Shown piece by piece: positions 1-9,519 of a stretch of DNA of 53,402 bases. The translations under genes and the position numbers were made by a program. Source of the DNA: Lachnospiraceae bacterium UBA7199 (GTDB lineage: Bacteria; Bacillota; Clostridia; Lachnospirales; Lachnospiraceae); contig DKUR01000056.1 of NCBI GenBank assembly GCA_002490775.1, forward strand, positions 1 to 53,402, written 5' to 3'. Below the pieces are notes generated by a model that worked only from the letters and a program-made list of their open reading frames with translations, was not told the origin of the DNA and did no database searches. Positions within the stretch are counted from its first letter, which is position 1. The number at the start of each line of letters is the position of its first letter.

Positions 1-66
1 TTTGTAATATTCATTTTAGGATTGAATAAAATATATTAAGCAAAAGATATTAAGATTTTTTTAAGG

Positions 67-94
67 TTGACATAAAAAATATTAAAATAGACTC
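67..94 (+). promoter_or_regulatory. putative sigma-A promoter for the SGNH lipoprotein gene
   Basis: A perfect -35 box TTGACA (67-72) is followed after 16 bases by TAGACT (89-94), which matches the -10 consensus at four of six positions. It lies in a very AT-rich leader about 75 bases before the first gene, whose AGGAG is at 158-162. The surrounding AT richness makes chance -10 matches likely, so this is a prediction only. Confidence 0.4.
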
Positions 95-170
95 AAAAAT
101 ATGTTTTAAAGAAAAAAATATGTTATTCTATAAATTATTAAAAAAGCAATAAGCGTGAGGAGTTTTAAAT

Positions 171-1199
171 ATGAAAAAGATGAAATTATCTCAAAGAATA
201 TTTTTCTTACTTTCCACTGTGTTGATTATATTGCAGCTAAGTGGGTGCAGCAAACATATGGAGGAAACTAACGTAGGGGAAGACGCAGCATCTGAGGATG
301 TAATTATTACGGAAACTGGTGAAACCATTGAAAAAGAGCAGCCAACGCCTGAAGTAGCGCCAACTCCGGCACTGGAAAACGCAAATATAGATCCGGCATT
401 ACTTGTGGAGCCGGAAGTGGAGCAGAGTGATGTGCAGGAAGAGACGATAGAATATGATGATGGAAAGCTACAGATTGTATTTTTAGGGGATAGTATCTTT
501 GACAATCATAGGGATGGCACTGGCATTCCGGGACGAACGGCGGCCCAATGTGATGCCAATGGTTATAACTTGGCAATCGGAGGAACTTCAGCGTCGGTCG
601 AATGGTATGAGCATACTGGATATGAGGAGTGGACGTCAAGGAGCTTAGTGGGTGTAGTAAACGCAATGGCAGAATATATTCCAACAGATATTTTTGCAAA
701 TGACACTGCAACTAAGACAATTTTGGATGATCCTAATATAGATTTTTCCAAGACAGACTACTTTGTGGTTGAATATGGAATGAATGATTTTCTTAATACT
801 CATCCGATGACCGTGAAAGATGCGCCTTCAGGTACGAAATCTTATGTGGGTGCATTGAATTATTCAGTAGAAACATTAAAATCTATAGCACCTGATGCAA
901 CCATCATTTTGTGTTCCCCGACTTATGCTCAGTTTTATAACGGAGATTGGATGATTGGAGATGGAAACAGCATCAATAATGGTTATGGAACATTATTTGA
1001 TTATAAAGGGAGCTGCGAGTATGTTGCAAATGACCAACAAGTATTATTTTTTAATGCTTATCAGGATCTGGGAATAGATGGATATACAGCGGATGAATAT
1101 TTAGAGGATGGGATTCACCTTACGGATAAAGGCAGACAGCTTTATGCAGATGCACTTACTAAATTAATATTAAAATATGAGGAAACAAAGAATAATTAA
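171..1199 (+). CDS. SGNH/GDSL-family hydrolase, predicted lipoprotein
   Basis: A 342-aa secreted lipoprotein. The signal peptide ends in a lipobox LSGC with the lipidated Cys26, followed by a Glu/Pro/Thr-rich linker to about residue 95 and an SGNH hydrolase domain. The family signatures are visible: GDS with nucleophile Ser108, GMND (block III), and DGIH with Asp313 and His316. These enzymes typically remove or transfer O-acyl groups on glycans. The polysaccharide genes downstream and the two MBOAT acyltransferases elsewhere in the window suggest a glycan esterase or acyltransferase on the outer membrane face, but the substrate is unknown. The start is supported by AGGAG eight bases upstream. 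A strong hairpin terminator follows, so it appears to be a single-gene unit. A second SGNH-fold protein, lacking the serine, lies at 27352-28368. Confidence 0.85.
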   Translation: MKKMKLSQRIFFLLSTVLIILQLSGCSKHMEETNVGEDAASEDVIITETGETIEKEQPTPEVAPTPALENANIDPALLVEPEVEQSDVQEETIEYDDGKLQIVFLGDSIFDNHRDGTGIPGRTAAQCDANGYNLAIGGTSASVEWYEHTGYEEWTSRSLVGVVNAMAEYIPTDIFANDTATKTILDDPNIDFSKTDYFVVEYGMNDFLNTHPMTVKDAPSGTKSYVGALNYSVETLKSIAPDATIILCSPTYAQFYNGDWMIGDGNSINNGYGTLFDYKGSCEYVANDQQVLFFNAYQDLGIDGYTADEYLEDGIHLTDKGRQLYADALTKLILKYEETKNN

Positions 1200-1211
1200 T
1201 TGAGTAAAGAT

Positions 1212-1249
1212 GTGCCAATGCGCTTTGCGTGTTGGCACTTTTGTGTTAC
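1212..1249 (+). terminator. rho-independent terminator
   Basis: Stem GTGCCAATGCGC (1212-1223) pairs with GCGTGTTGGCAC (1227-1238) around a TTT loop, with two G-U pairs in the middle. It is followed by TTTTGTGTT. It begins 13 bases after the stop of the SGNH lipoprotein gene and separates it from the GT-C-like genes. Confidence 0.85.
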
Positions 1250-1327
1250 TATAATAGCGTATGTTTCTTATAAAATTATATAGTAAAGCAGTGATGTGTT
1301 TAAGACAAAATGTTAGGAGTAATGAAA

Positions 1328-2863
1328 ATGACTGAAAAAAAGAGACGGTTATATTTATATATTGAGACGATATTGTTGGTATGGTTTGCAATTTTTACAT
1401 TTGTGAATGCTGATGCGCAGTCCTTATGGGCAGACGAATTGTCATCTATAGGGTATATCAGAAATGGACTCAGTTTAAAGGAGATGTTTCAAACCTATCT
1501 GTATTTGGATACTAATCTGCCGTTATATTCAGCAATACTGTATTTTTGGTACCGGATCGTTCCATATGGAGAGCAATTTTTACTGATACCGTCTATCTTG
1601 TTTTGTATGGGAGGAATTATTTTTTTAGCAGCAGCAGTCAAAAGGCTTTTAGGTGAAAGAGCAAGTTTTATAGCTTTTTGCCTGGGTTGTAGTTCAAATG
1701 CAGTGATCTGGCAGGGGGCATGGGAAGTCAGATGCTATAGTTTGGTGTTTTTTTTATCAGCATTTGCAACATGGGCGTATATCAACAAAACATTGCATGA
1801 AAACAGCAAGGGGCTGTTTGTTTATGGACTTGCAGTGGTATTGTTTTTGTGGACGCATTGGTTTGCGTGTATTTTGCTGGCTTTTTATGGTCTGGCGGAT
1901 TTATATTTTATTATTCGAAAAAAATGTTCATGGAAAGCGCTGCTATGTTATCCATTAGGTTTGCTGATATACTGCCCTTGGCTTATTGTTTCCTTTGCAA
2001 GTAAGTCAAGTGAATTACAGGACTTTTGGGCCGAAGTGCCTCAGTGGAAAAATATGCCTTGGACGATTTTATTCTTTTTAGGGGGAAGGCGCATTTTGTG
2101 GTATATCTGCCTCGTGACAGGGGGGGTATTATGTATTAAAGCAGTTATTAGCTTTTTTTATAAGCGCATGGAGCGAAATGTAATTATTGATTTAGGATGT
2201 ATATGCACTTTGTCAATTGGATGGGTGATTGGATTGGTATTTCTTTACAGCGCTTATCTTAATCCGAAAGGTTCCTTGTATGTAGAGCGTTATTTTATGG
2301 TGGTTGCACCACAAATATTAATAATAACAGCATGGGGAATCGAATCTTTGATTGCTTTAGCGGAAAAGATGGTACTGCATCTGAATTCAGACTGGGTAAA
2401 AAAGAGTGTTCCTGTTATAGTGAAAAGCGGTGTGGCATTAGGGTTATGTTTTTATTTTTTGATCTGTTATAAGGAAGCGTATATTAGCATAAGGAAGCCC
2501 CGTCAGGAGTTTAGATATTTGTCAGAATATTTAATCGACAAAGGAACACTGTGGAGTAATGATACTGCATTGGTAGGTTCTAACAGATATTGCGCACTGG
2601 ATGGATTTATAGATTATTATTTTGTAAAGAGAGGTTATGAAGAGCCTGTAAACATTATTGACGGGAAGATTAACGAGGAAGAAGAAAGCAGATTTTATAA
2701 AAATTATAAGCAATTCACTGAAGAAGAATTACTTAATTTTAACAGGATATACTGCTTGAAAATTCATATGGGATATGATGATGCATTAAAAGAATTTTTA
2801 GAGGAAAATTATCAGCTTGTTTTAGCGGATTACGATTTAGGATTAGAAATATGGGAAAAATAG
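1328..2863 (+). CDS. polytopic GT-C-like glycosyltransferase (GT39-like)
   Basis: A membrane protein of 511 aa with roughly ten hydrophobic segments and a soluble C-terminal tail of about 110 residues. Soon after the first helix the motif WADELS carries the acidic pair in the first outer loop that marks GT-C enzymes of the PMT/ArnT type. Such enzymes move a sugar from a polyprenyl-phosphate donor onto an acceptor outside the membrane. Donor and acceptor are unknown. An in-frame ATG exists at 1310, but AGGAG (1315-1319) lies after it and sits eight bases before the ATG at 1328, so 1328 is preferred. It is the first of four similarly built proteins in a row, which suggests successive decorating sugars on one polymer. 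Confidence 0.75.
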   Translation: MTEKKRRLYLYIETILLVWFAIFTFVNADAQSLWADELSSIGYIRNGLSLKEMFQTYLYLDTNLPLYSAILYFWYRIVPYGEQFLLIPSILFCMGGIIFLAAAVKRLLGERASFIAFCLGCSSNAVIWQGAWEVRCYSLVFFLSAFATWAYINKTLHENSKGLFVYGLAVVLFLWTHWFACILLAFYGLADLYFIIRKKCSWKALLCYPLGLLIYCPWLIVSFASKSSELQDFWAEVPQWKNMPWTILFFLGGRRILWYICLVTGGVLCIKAVISFFYKRMERNVIIDLGCICTLSIGWVIGLVFLYSAYLNPKGSLYVERYFMVVAPQILIITAWGIESLIALAEKMVLHLNSDWVKKSVPVIVKSGVALGLCFYFLICYKEAYISIRKPRQEFRYLSEYLIDKGTLWSNDTALVGSNRYCALDGFIDYYFVKRGYEEPVNIIDGKINEEEESRFYKNYKQFTEEELLNFNRIYCLKIHMGYDDALKEFLEENYQLVLADYDLGLEIWEK

Positions 2864-2907
2864 AAATTGTTGTGCAGTTGGTGTATAAATCCGTTTTGTC
2901 AGGATAC

Positions 2908-2936
2908 TTGTATGTTTAAGGCTGGTTTGTTATAAT
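2908..2936 (+). promoter_or_regulatory. putative extended -10 promoter
   Basis: TATAAT (2931-2936) is preceded by TGT, giving an extended -10 (TGTTATAAT). TTGTAT (2908-2913) lies 17 bases upstream as a weak -35. It sits in the 114-base gap before the 2978 gene and may drive the genes from 2978 onwards. The same TGTTATAAT occurs before the GH25 gene at 29225. Confidence 0.45.
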
Positions 2937-2977
2937 TTTACAATATAGTGAGAAAAAGATATGGAGCGGTATAGTAA

Positions 2978-4588
2978 ATGCAATTAAACTTAAAAGATGG
3001 TCAGAAAGTAGGCCATAATGGAAACCCTGCAGAATTTAAGAGGATGCGCTATGTGATAATAATCATGTTCATTCACATAGGGCTGACATTTTGGCTGCAA
3101 ACTCATGCACAAATTGGCGGGGATGGAATTTTTACTTATACCCTTGCGAACAATCCATATTCATTTGAGTATATTGATTACACTTATAAAAGACTGCCGC
3201 AAAATAACGGATGGATAAGTGCGCATATCTTAAGGGAGAGTTATATAATTGAAGACTATGACAAATTTAATTACTCTTCTGTATACTTTCATCAGCGAAT
3301 TGATAATCATCCTTTATTGTACTATACTCTTGTGCATACAGTTTGTTCCATATTTGCAAACTCATATTCCAACCTTTATACAATGATCATTAATTTGTTT
3401 TTTTTATGTGCGGTGGATATTCTAATTATTAGACTATTTTGGAAATTATATGGTAAGGCAGGTTATGCGGTTGTTCCATTTGCATTTCTTTTTTTGATGG
3501 TGGTCATGCAGGAACTGTATGTTTTGCCACGTATGTATATGGCATTGGCTTTTTTTTGCTTTTGGTATTTATATATGCATTGGAATTTTATTTCAAACGA
3601 AGAGTGGAAAAAGTCCGATCTTGTAAAAATGACAGTCTGTGTATTTCTGGGTACGCAGACACATTATTATTTTTATGTATATGCATTTTCTCTGACTGTA
3701 TTTACAATCGTTTATTTGCTTTTTAAGCACAGAAAAAATAATTTATTTTGGTATGTCTATTCGGGGATTATTGGAATTGCAGTATCATGGATTCTTTTTC
3801 CCTGGATTATATGGCATATTTTTCTCAATCAAATGTCAAAGCATACAGAAATTGAGTCATGGTCTTTGAAAAAATTTAATGAGTATGTCCAATTTTTAAA
3901 TGATAAGCTATTCAATGGAAGAGGTATGATTGCGATTGGAATAATTGCAGTTCTTTGCATTTGTGTTGTTTTATTAAAAAAAACTGCCAAGCCCAAGACA
4001 TCAAATTTAGTGCGGTTTCATGTAATGGTATTTGGAAGTGGTTTCATATATTCATTGATTATTTTTACCTTGGATGATGCGATTTGGTATTACATGACTC
4101 CTTTATTCTTAACATTTATTTTATGGTTTTCCATGATATTGCTAGGGCTTATAGAAAGAATTGTGCCACAAAAAAGGAAAGAAGCATTGACAAGCGGAAC
4201 TGCTGTAATATGTATTATTATTGTGCTTTCAATATCTGCAGTTATAGACTGGGCACAGGCTTATCTAAAGGAATATAATATTGTCGTTAATTTAAGAAAT
4301 ACAGCCCAGGAATATCAGCAGTATGATTGCATTTTTATTGAACAATATCAAAATAATTTATTTCAGGGATATTGGTTTGAATTTGGGGATTATGATGAAT
4401 TCAAGAAGATCCCGCTTACAGATTTTCAGCAGAAAGGTATTACGAAGGAAGACTTGATGGGACGTAAAGATGATAGTGGATTGATTGTTTATGCGCCAAT
4501 GGAATATGTAAATGGAAAGGAATATAAATTGCTGGCAAGCAGAGGCAGTTATGGAGTTTATGAATTGGATGATGAGGCAATACAATGA
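2978..4588 (+). CDS. polytopic GT-C-like membrane protein
   Basis: A protein of 536 aa with about ten predicted membrane helices. After the first helix (about residues 25-43) the sequence GGDGIF carries the acidic residue expected in the first outer loop of GT-C glycosyltransferases. A later DNHPLLYY motif resembles the second conserved loop of this class. The C-terminal 90 residues are soluble and end in a YGVYEL strand, as in related GT-C proteins. It probably transfers a sugar from a lipid-phosphate donor outside the membrane; the sugar is unknown. A GGAG is 11 bases before the start. Its stop overlaps the start of the next gene (ATGA), indicating translational coupling. Confidence 0.7.
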   Translation: MQLNLKDGQKVGHNGNPAEFKRMRYVIIIMFIHIGLTFWLQTHAQIGGDGIFTYTLANNPYSFEYIDYTYKRLPQNNGWISAHILRESYIIEDYDKFNYSSVYFHQRIDNHPLLYYTLVHTVCSIFANSYSNLYTMIINLFFLCAVDILIIRLFWKLYGKAGYAVVPFAFLFLMVVMQELYVLPRMYMALAFFCFWYLYMHWNFISNEEWKKSDLVKMTVCVFLGTQTHYYFYVYAFSLTVFTIVYLLFKHRKNNLFWYVYSGIIGIAVSWILFPWIIWHIFLNQMSKHTEIESWSLKKFNEYVQFLNDKLFNGRGMIAIGIIAVLCICVVLLKKTAKPKTSNLVRFHVMVFGSGFIYSLIIFTLDDAIWYYMTPLFLTFILWFSMILLGLIERIVPQKRKEALTSGTAVICIIIVLSISAVIDWAQAYLKEYNIVVNLRNTAQEYQQYDCIFIEQYQNNLFQGYWFEFGDYDEFKKIPLTDFQQKGITKEDLMGRKDDSGLIVYAPMEYVNGKEYKLLASRGSYGVYELDDEAIQ

Positions 4589-4944
4589 AAAATTATTTTA
4601 AATTTCTTCAAGCAAAAATTTATTTGGGCATTTTGATTGTGCTGGGTTGTGCAATGCTTGGAAGTGTGCTGGGAGCGCGAAAGGAAAGTAAGGAATCATT
4701 GCCGGAAATTACCGAAAGAGATATCCAGATACTGCAGCAGGATGATATTTCTGCGCCTGAGTTGATTGGTGTTCTTCCATTAGCAGCAGAACAAAATAAA
4801 TGGTATAATTTTAAATTTGCAGGAATTTTTGGATGTTTAGGAATCCTATTATATTGTATTTTGATGGCAGCTTATCTACCATTATACAATTTTGCATTTT
4901 TTCAAGCTGTGCGAAAATGGTTAGGATTGGTGGAAAATAAATAG
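4585..4944 (+). CDS. small two-helix membrane protein of unknown function
   Basis: A protein of 119 aa with a membrane helix at about residues 12-30, an acidic outer loop of about 45 residues, and a second helix at about 78-98. I do not recognise a family. The topology (both ends inside, a loop outside) recalls chain-length regulators of the Wzz/CapA type, but it lacks their usual proline-rich motif and is much shorter, so that is only a loose resemblance. Its start overlaps the previous stop by four bases and the next gene begins 18 bases later. It is therefore probably made together with the flanking GT-C-like enzymes and may be a partner subunit. Confidence 0.6.
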   Translation: MKNYFKFLQAKIYLGILIVLGCAMLGSVLGARKESKESLPEITERDIQILQQDDISAPELIGVLPLAAEQNKWYNFKFAGIFGCLGILLYCILMAAYLPLYNFAFFQAVRKWLGLVENK

Positions 4945-4961
4945 GTAAACAGGTAGATAAT

Positions 4962-6542
4962 ATGAATTTGCATAAAAAAATAAATAAAGCAGCAGAGCTA
5001 TTGTTGGCAATAGGTATATTTACATTTTTGATACTTATCATATGTACCAATCTATTTCATTTTAATTATATAATGAATGCAGATCTTGCATCAGATGCTA
5101 TTTTAGGAAAACTGATTTGGACAAGCAGGCAAATTATCCCTGACACATGGTATATTGCCGCTGAAACAAGAATCATCGGAACGCCTAATTTTGGAGCATT
5201 GTTTTATGGACTGACTGGAAACATGGTATTAGCAGAAGGTTTGGCATGTTCCCTGATGACAATTTTTATATTGTCAAGCATTTTTTACTTTGGAAAAAAG
5301 GCAGAACTGAAAAAAACAGAGACCATGCTGCTTGCCTTTTTAGGACTGGCCCTTTCTGCCAATATGGCTATTTTAGAGCTGCTATATTTGTTTGCCAGTT
5401 ATTATGCAATTCATACGTCTATTTTGTTCTTTACCTTGGGGATTTATGTAGAAGGAATCCGTGAAAGAAAGTTGAAATGGGCAGATGCTTTTTTTAGTCT
5501 GGCGTTTGCTTTGTGTTTAGGAATACAGGGAGTAAGAGGGATTCTGGTAATTTATGGGCCGCTGTTTGGAATGGAAGCAATCAGGGTGATTTATCGGGGA
5601 ATCAGCCGAAAGGCAGCGACGAGGGGCCATATACTTAAATCAGTACTCTCCGGGATAAAAGGTGAAAAAGCTGACTGGAACATAAGTGTATGGGTGGCAG
5701 CGCTATTGCTTTTTAGCTTTGCTGGTACCTGTTTTCCGTTTTCAACGGGACAGGAGCTTTCCAGGAATATCAGAAACGGGCTGAAAAAGCTGGTTACAGT
5801 AGTACTGCCCAATATGAGAAGGGCAATGTCATTTGATCAGGTGAATGTTTTTGGTAAGGCTTGCCTGGTGATTTTTATTCTTCTTATTTTGTATCTGTTA
5901 GCGGATATCCTGTACCGTATGTGGAAAAAGAAAGAAATTGAGGCATCAGAATGGGGATTTCTGGTTATATGTGCATCACCTGTGGTAACAGCATTGATTG
6001 TGGCATTTACTACTTTTGGAGATAGTGAAAGGTATTATTTTCTTTTGATTTTTGCAATGGCATTTGCGGCGGTTTTTGGGGGACGCAGGCTGAAACAGAG
6101 ATGGAAAGTTATTGGCGGAATACTGATTGCAATTTTTGCAGTAGTCAATATTTATACGGTATACCTGCCGATTCTCAGGTCCCAGGAACCGCCTGCATCA
6201 GAATTGTATGCAGTAGGACAGTATTTGGAAGAAAATAATTATCATACCGCCTATGCAACTTTTGAAAATGCCAATACCCTTACAGTTTTGACAAATGGAA
6301 AAGTGCAGGCAGCAGCAGTGGCTTCTGTGGAAAAAATGGATATTTGTAAGTGGATATCCAGTACAGACTGGTATGTGCCCAATATGCCTTTTGAAGATAA
6401 AACAGCCTATATTATTACGGAAGCAGAGGCAGAAAGCTTTGCTTCTTTCCTTGAGAAGCATAGAGGGGAAGTGCAGTTTGCTGTTTCCATCGGCAAGTAT
6501 TCCGTTTATACCTCTGATTATAATTTTTCTGTGCTGGAGTAA
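4962..6542 (+). CDS. polytopic membrane protein, probable GT-C glycosyltransferase
   Basis: A 526-aa protein with about ten membrane helices and a C-terminal soluble domain of roughly 110 residues. The first outer loop contains MNADLASD, with acidic residues where GT-C enzymes have their catalytic pair. The tail ends in GKYSVYT, like the YGVY-type strand ending its neighbour at 2978. I assign it to the same broad class on architecture; no close family is recognised. The ribosome site is weak (AGGT before the ATG). It sits 18 bases after the small two-helix protein, in the same apparent operon, and is followed by about 100 non-coding bases. Confidence 0.65.
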   Translation: MNLHKKINKAAELLLAIGIFTFLILIICTNLFHFNYIMNADLASDAILGKLIWTSRQIIPDTWYIAAETRIIGTPNFGALFYGLTGNMVLAEGLACSLMTIFILSSIFYFGKKAELKKTETMLLAFLGLALSANMAILELLYLFASYYAIHTSILFFTLGIYVEGIRERKLKWADAFFSLAFALCLGIQGVRGILVIYGPLFGMEAIRVIYRGISRKAATRGHILKSVLSGIKGEKADWNISVWVAALLLFSFAGTCFPFSTGQELSRNIRNGLKKLVTVVLPNMRRAMSFDQVNVFGKACLVIFILLILYLLADILYRMWKKKEIEASEWGFLVICASPVVTALIVAFTTFGDSERYYFLLIFAMAFAAVFGGRRLKQRWKVIGGILIAIFAVVNIYTVYLPILRSQEPPASELYAVGQYLEENNYHTAYATFENANTLTVLTNGKVQAAAVASVEKMDICKWISSTDWYVPNMPFEDKTAYIITEAEAESFASFLEKHRGEVQFAVSIGKYSVYTSDYNFSVLE

Positions 6543-6650
6543 TGAAATACAGAAAGTGAATTTTCCGGAAGCATATGGAGTTTATGGCCGGTTCCCAACG
6601 ATGTGTCTAAACTTTGTGAAGGCATGTAAATGAAAAAGGAGAGCGTGGAA

Positions 6651-8321
6651 ATGTTAGCAGTAATTTTAAGCTGGATCTATATATTTTTCATATGTTTTAT
6701 AGTGGGAACAGGCATTTTGGGGTTTTGTAAGAACAAAAAATTTTCCATGACATGGTGTCTTGTGGCAGGAATTGTAGTGATTACTGTGTATGCGGAGTTT
6801 TTCAGCCTGATTGGAAAGATTGGATGGATTGCTCATCTGGTGATGCTGGCAACAGTATTTTTGTCTGGCTATTTTCGAAGAAAAAGGCTGGCTGAACTTT
6901 GGAAGGAATATAAGCCCGTTTTGTTTTCGTGGGAAGGCTTTTTTTACTTGTGTTTTCTTGTTTTAATTGCATTTTTTACCTCCAGAGGCTCCTTCCATAC
7001 AGATACAAATATTTATCATGCACAGGCAATCCGGCTGTATGAAGAATATGGATTCATTAAAGGGATGGGAAACCTTCAGCTTCATTTTGCTTATAACAGC
7101 GCTTATTTTGCCTTTGCATCTATTTTTAGTTTCAACTGGCTGTTTGGACGCTCTCTTCACACCACCACAGGTTTTATAGAAGTGTTCATGTGCCTTTATG
7201 CATTTCATGGACTGAAAAGTTTTAAATTGCATAAAAGCCATATTGCAGATATGATGCGGGCGGCTATTTTATTTTATACATTAGTGATTATAACAGGAAG
7301 CATGTCACCGGCTTCCGATTATGTTACTATGTATTTTGTTCTGTTTATCATAACTGCATGGTGTGAGAATGTGGAGGCGGATAAAGATGTGGCAGTTTAT
7401 TCGCTGCTGGCTGTTACCGCGGTGTTTGTAGCTACTTTAAAGTTTTCGGCCTGTCTGCTTGTGCTGGCTGTTATTTATCCGGCAGTTGTTCTTGTAAAGG
7501 AAAAACGCTGGAAAGAAACGGGAGTTTATTTAGGAAGCGGGCTGGTGATTCTTCTTCCCTTTTTCATCAGGAACTTTTTGATTTCTGGCTGGCTTTTGTA
7601 TCCCTTTAATGGAATTGACCTTTTTCAGGTGGAGTGGAAGATCCCGGAAGAATATTTGTTGGTTGATGCTAATCAGATCAAAGTGTGGGGGAGATGTCTC
7701 TATGATGTGGATAAGGTAGACTGGCCAGTGTCTAAGTGGCTTTCCATCTGGTGGGAAGGACAGGAACGTTATGAGCAGATGCTGCTTGGAGCAGTTTGTC
7801 TCGGATGTGCATTACTTGTGATTCAATGGGCAGCAAAGCTTTTGAAGCATAAAAAAATAAGATGGGATTTGTTTACGCTGGAAATGACCATATTGGTGTG
7901 CATGGCGGCATGGTTTTTTATGGCACCTTTTATTCGCTATGGACTGTCCTTTTTATTTGCGGTTATTATGATTCCAGCAGGAGAATGGCTTGGTGAGGAA
8001 AAAAGGGGACTATATAGTATTGTAACCGGAGGATTGATTTTTTGTATTCTGGTATCAGTAAGCCCTTACTGGGATCATTATATTACAGATGCAGGCGTAT
8101 TTGTGAAACAAAATTTAACACAACCTTATTATCTGATTCAGAAGGACTATGACAGGACGGAAGTGGGGAGCTGTGAGATAAACGGGAATCTTATTTATTA
8201 TCCTGAGAGCGGAGAGATCAATGATTACCATGTTTTCCCAGGAACCTGCTATAAGCCTATGCTGGAGAGAAGTACATTGATAGGAAATGAAATTAAAGAT
8301 GGATTCAAGGCGAAAGAGTGA
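6651..8321 (+). CDS. polytopic membrane protein, probable GT-C glycosyltransferase
   Basis: A protein of 556 aa with about twelve membrane helices. The loop HTDTNIYHAQ carries the Asp and His residues that mark one group of bacterial GT-C-like membrane proteins; it is reminiscent of the LIC_10190 family, but I cannot confirm that. A soluble region follows the last helix at about residue 490. AAAGGAG (6635-6641) is nine bases before the ATG at 6651, so I prefer that start over the in-frame ATG at 6630. The next gene starts 14 bases downstream, so the oxidoreductase there is probably co-transcribed. Its job is likely sugar transfer to a lipid-linked or wall-linked glycan. Confidence 0.65.
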   Translation: MLAVILSWIYIFFICFIVGTGILGFCKNKKFSMTWCLVAGIVVITVYAEFFSLIGKIGWIAHLVMLATVFLSGYFRRKRLAELWKEYKPVLFSWEGFFYLCFLVLIAFFTSRGSFHTDTNIYHAQAIRLYEEYGFIKGMGNLQLHFAYNSAYFAFASIFSFNWLFGRSLHTTTGFIEVFMCLYAFHGLKSFKLHKSHIADMMRAAILFYTLVIITGSMSPASDYVTMYFVLFIITAWCENVEADKDVAVYSLLAVTAVFVATLKFSACLLVLAVIYPAVVLVKEKRWKETGVYLGSGLVILLPFFIRNFLISGWLLYPFNGIDLFQVEWKIPEEYLLVDANQIKVWGRCLYDVDKVDWPVSKWLSIWWEGQERYEQMLLGAVCLGCALLVIQWAAKLLKHKKIRWDLFTLEMTILVCMAAWFFMAPFIRYGLSFLFAVIMIPAGEWLGEEKRGLYSIVTGGLIFCILVSVSPYWDHYITDAGVFVKQNLTQPYYLIQKDYDRTEVGSCEINGNLIYYPESGEINDYHVFPGTCYKPMLERSTLIGNEIKDGFKAKE

Positions 8322-8335
8322 AAGGTTGAATAAAA

Positions 8336-9475
8336 ATGATTGACTTTTATGATAAAATTATTATAGGCGCCGGGTTGTATGGGCTTTATGCTGCTTCTTT
8401 CTGCGCGGTGAGGGGGCAGAAAGTTTTAGTTTTAGAGTATGATGACGCGCCTTTTAAACGGGCCACTTATATAAACCAGGCAAGAGTGCATATGGGATAC
8501 CATTATCCGCGAAGTCTTACAACTGCGGTAAAATCGGCAGGATATTTCAGACGGTTCGTGGAAGATTTTGGTTTTTGCATTCATGATAAATTTGAGCAGA
8601 TTTATGCTACGTCGGATAAGTTTTCCTGGACCAGTGCAGGCCAGTTTCGGGAATTCTGCAAAGCGGCGGGAATTAAATGCGAAGAGGCACCTGTTTCAAA
8701 ATACTTTAATCCCGGAATGTGCGACGGTGCATTCCTAACCCAGGAATATACCTATGATGCAGGAATTCTGCGGAAGTTTTATGAGGAAAAGCTTGCAGGA
8801 AATACAAATGTGGACTTGCTGTTTTGCGCCCGCATCCAAAAAATAGTGAAACAGAAGAAAAGCTTCGTAGTGGAAATGGAGGATGGCAGCAGCTATGAGG
8901 CACCTTATATATTGAATGCATCTTATGCCTCAGTGAATCAAATTCTTGATAAAGTGGACGGGATAGAAAAAGAGCTGTTTCCCATTAAATATGAGTTGTG
9001 TGAAATTATTTTATGTAAACCATCGGAAGAATTGAAAAATACAGGTATTACAGTTATGGATGGCCCATTTTTTTCCATTATGCCCTTTGGAAAAACAGGT
9101 CTGCATTCTTTAACATCAGTAACCTTTACACCTCATATGACTTGTTACGATCAAAAACCAGTGTTTTCCTGCCAGAACCTTGCCGGCACCGGTTACTGTA
9201 CACCGGACAATCTTGGAAACTGCAGCGGATGTGCCTGTAAGCCAGATTCTGCATGGCCCTATATGTCCCATTTAGCTGATAAATACATGAAGCCGGAATA
9301 TGCGTATTCCTATGTAGAGTCGTTGTATTCTATGAAACCGATTTTAAAAGCTTCGGAAGTGGACGATTCCAGACCTACCGCCATCAAAGTAATGAGCAAA
9401 GAGCCAACCTTTATAAGCGTCCTGTCTGGGAAGATTAATACAGTGTATGATTTAGACGAGTACTTGCTTTTATAA
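8336..9475 (+). CDS. FAD-dependent oxidoreductase with a cysteine cluster
   Basis: A 379-aa protein opening with the FAD-binding Rossmann signature IIGAGLYG, then a typical VLVLEYDD strand end (acidic residue binding the ribose). This is the DAO / glycine-oxidase-like fold. Between about residues 270 and 301 it holds Cys270, Cys279, Cys288, Cys296, Cys299 and Cys301, the last four spaced C-x7-C-x2-C-x-C. That is unusual for this fold and suggests a bound metal or iron-sulfur cluster, or redox disulfides. It lies between GT-C-like genes and GT2 genes with short gaps, so a sugar or lipid-linked intermediate is the likeliest substrate, perhaps an oxidation to a keto sugar before amination by the DegT enzyme downstream. 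That pathway role is inference. Confidence 0.75.
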   Translation: MIDFYDKIIIGAGLYGLYAASFCAVRGQKVLVLEYDDAPFKRATYINQARVHMGYHYPRSLTTAVKSAGYFRRFVEDFGFCIHDKFEQIYATSDKFSWTSAGQFREFCKAAGIKCEEAPVSKYFNPGMCDGAFLTQEYTYDAGILRKFYEEKLAGNTNVDLLFCARIQKIVKQKKSFVVEMEDGSSYEAPYILNASYASVNQILDKVDGIEKELFPIKYELCEIILCKPSEELKNTGITVMDGPFFSIMPFGKTGLHSLTSVTFTPHMTCYDQKPVFSCQNLAGTGYCTPDNLGNCSGCACKPDSAWPYMSHLADKYMKPEYAYSYVESLYSMKPILKASEVDDSRPTAIKVMSKEPTFISVLSGKINTVYDLDEYLLL

Positions 9476-9519
9476 ACGTAACCTAATAATTACTAATTTG
9501 GGGAAAGGCACGAAAAAAT

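Noticed and set aside
1250..1255. TATAAT as a promoter for the 1328 gene
   Set aside because: The only -35-like sequence is inside the terminator stem with 12-base spacing; support is too weak.
6295..6633. Plus-strand frame overlapping the end of the 4962 gene
   Set aside because: Most of it lies inside the real gene in another frame and it has no family features.
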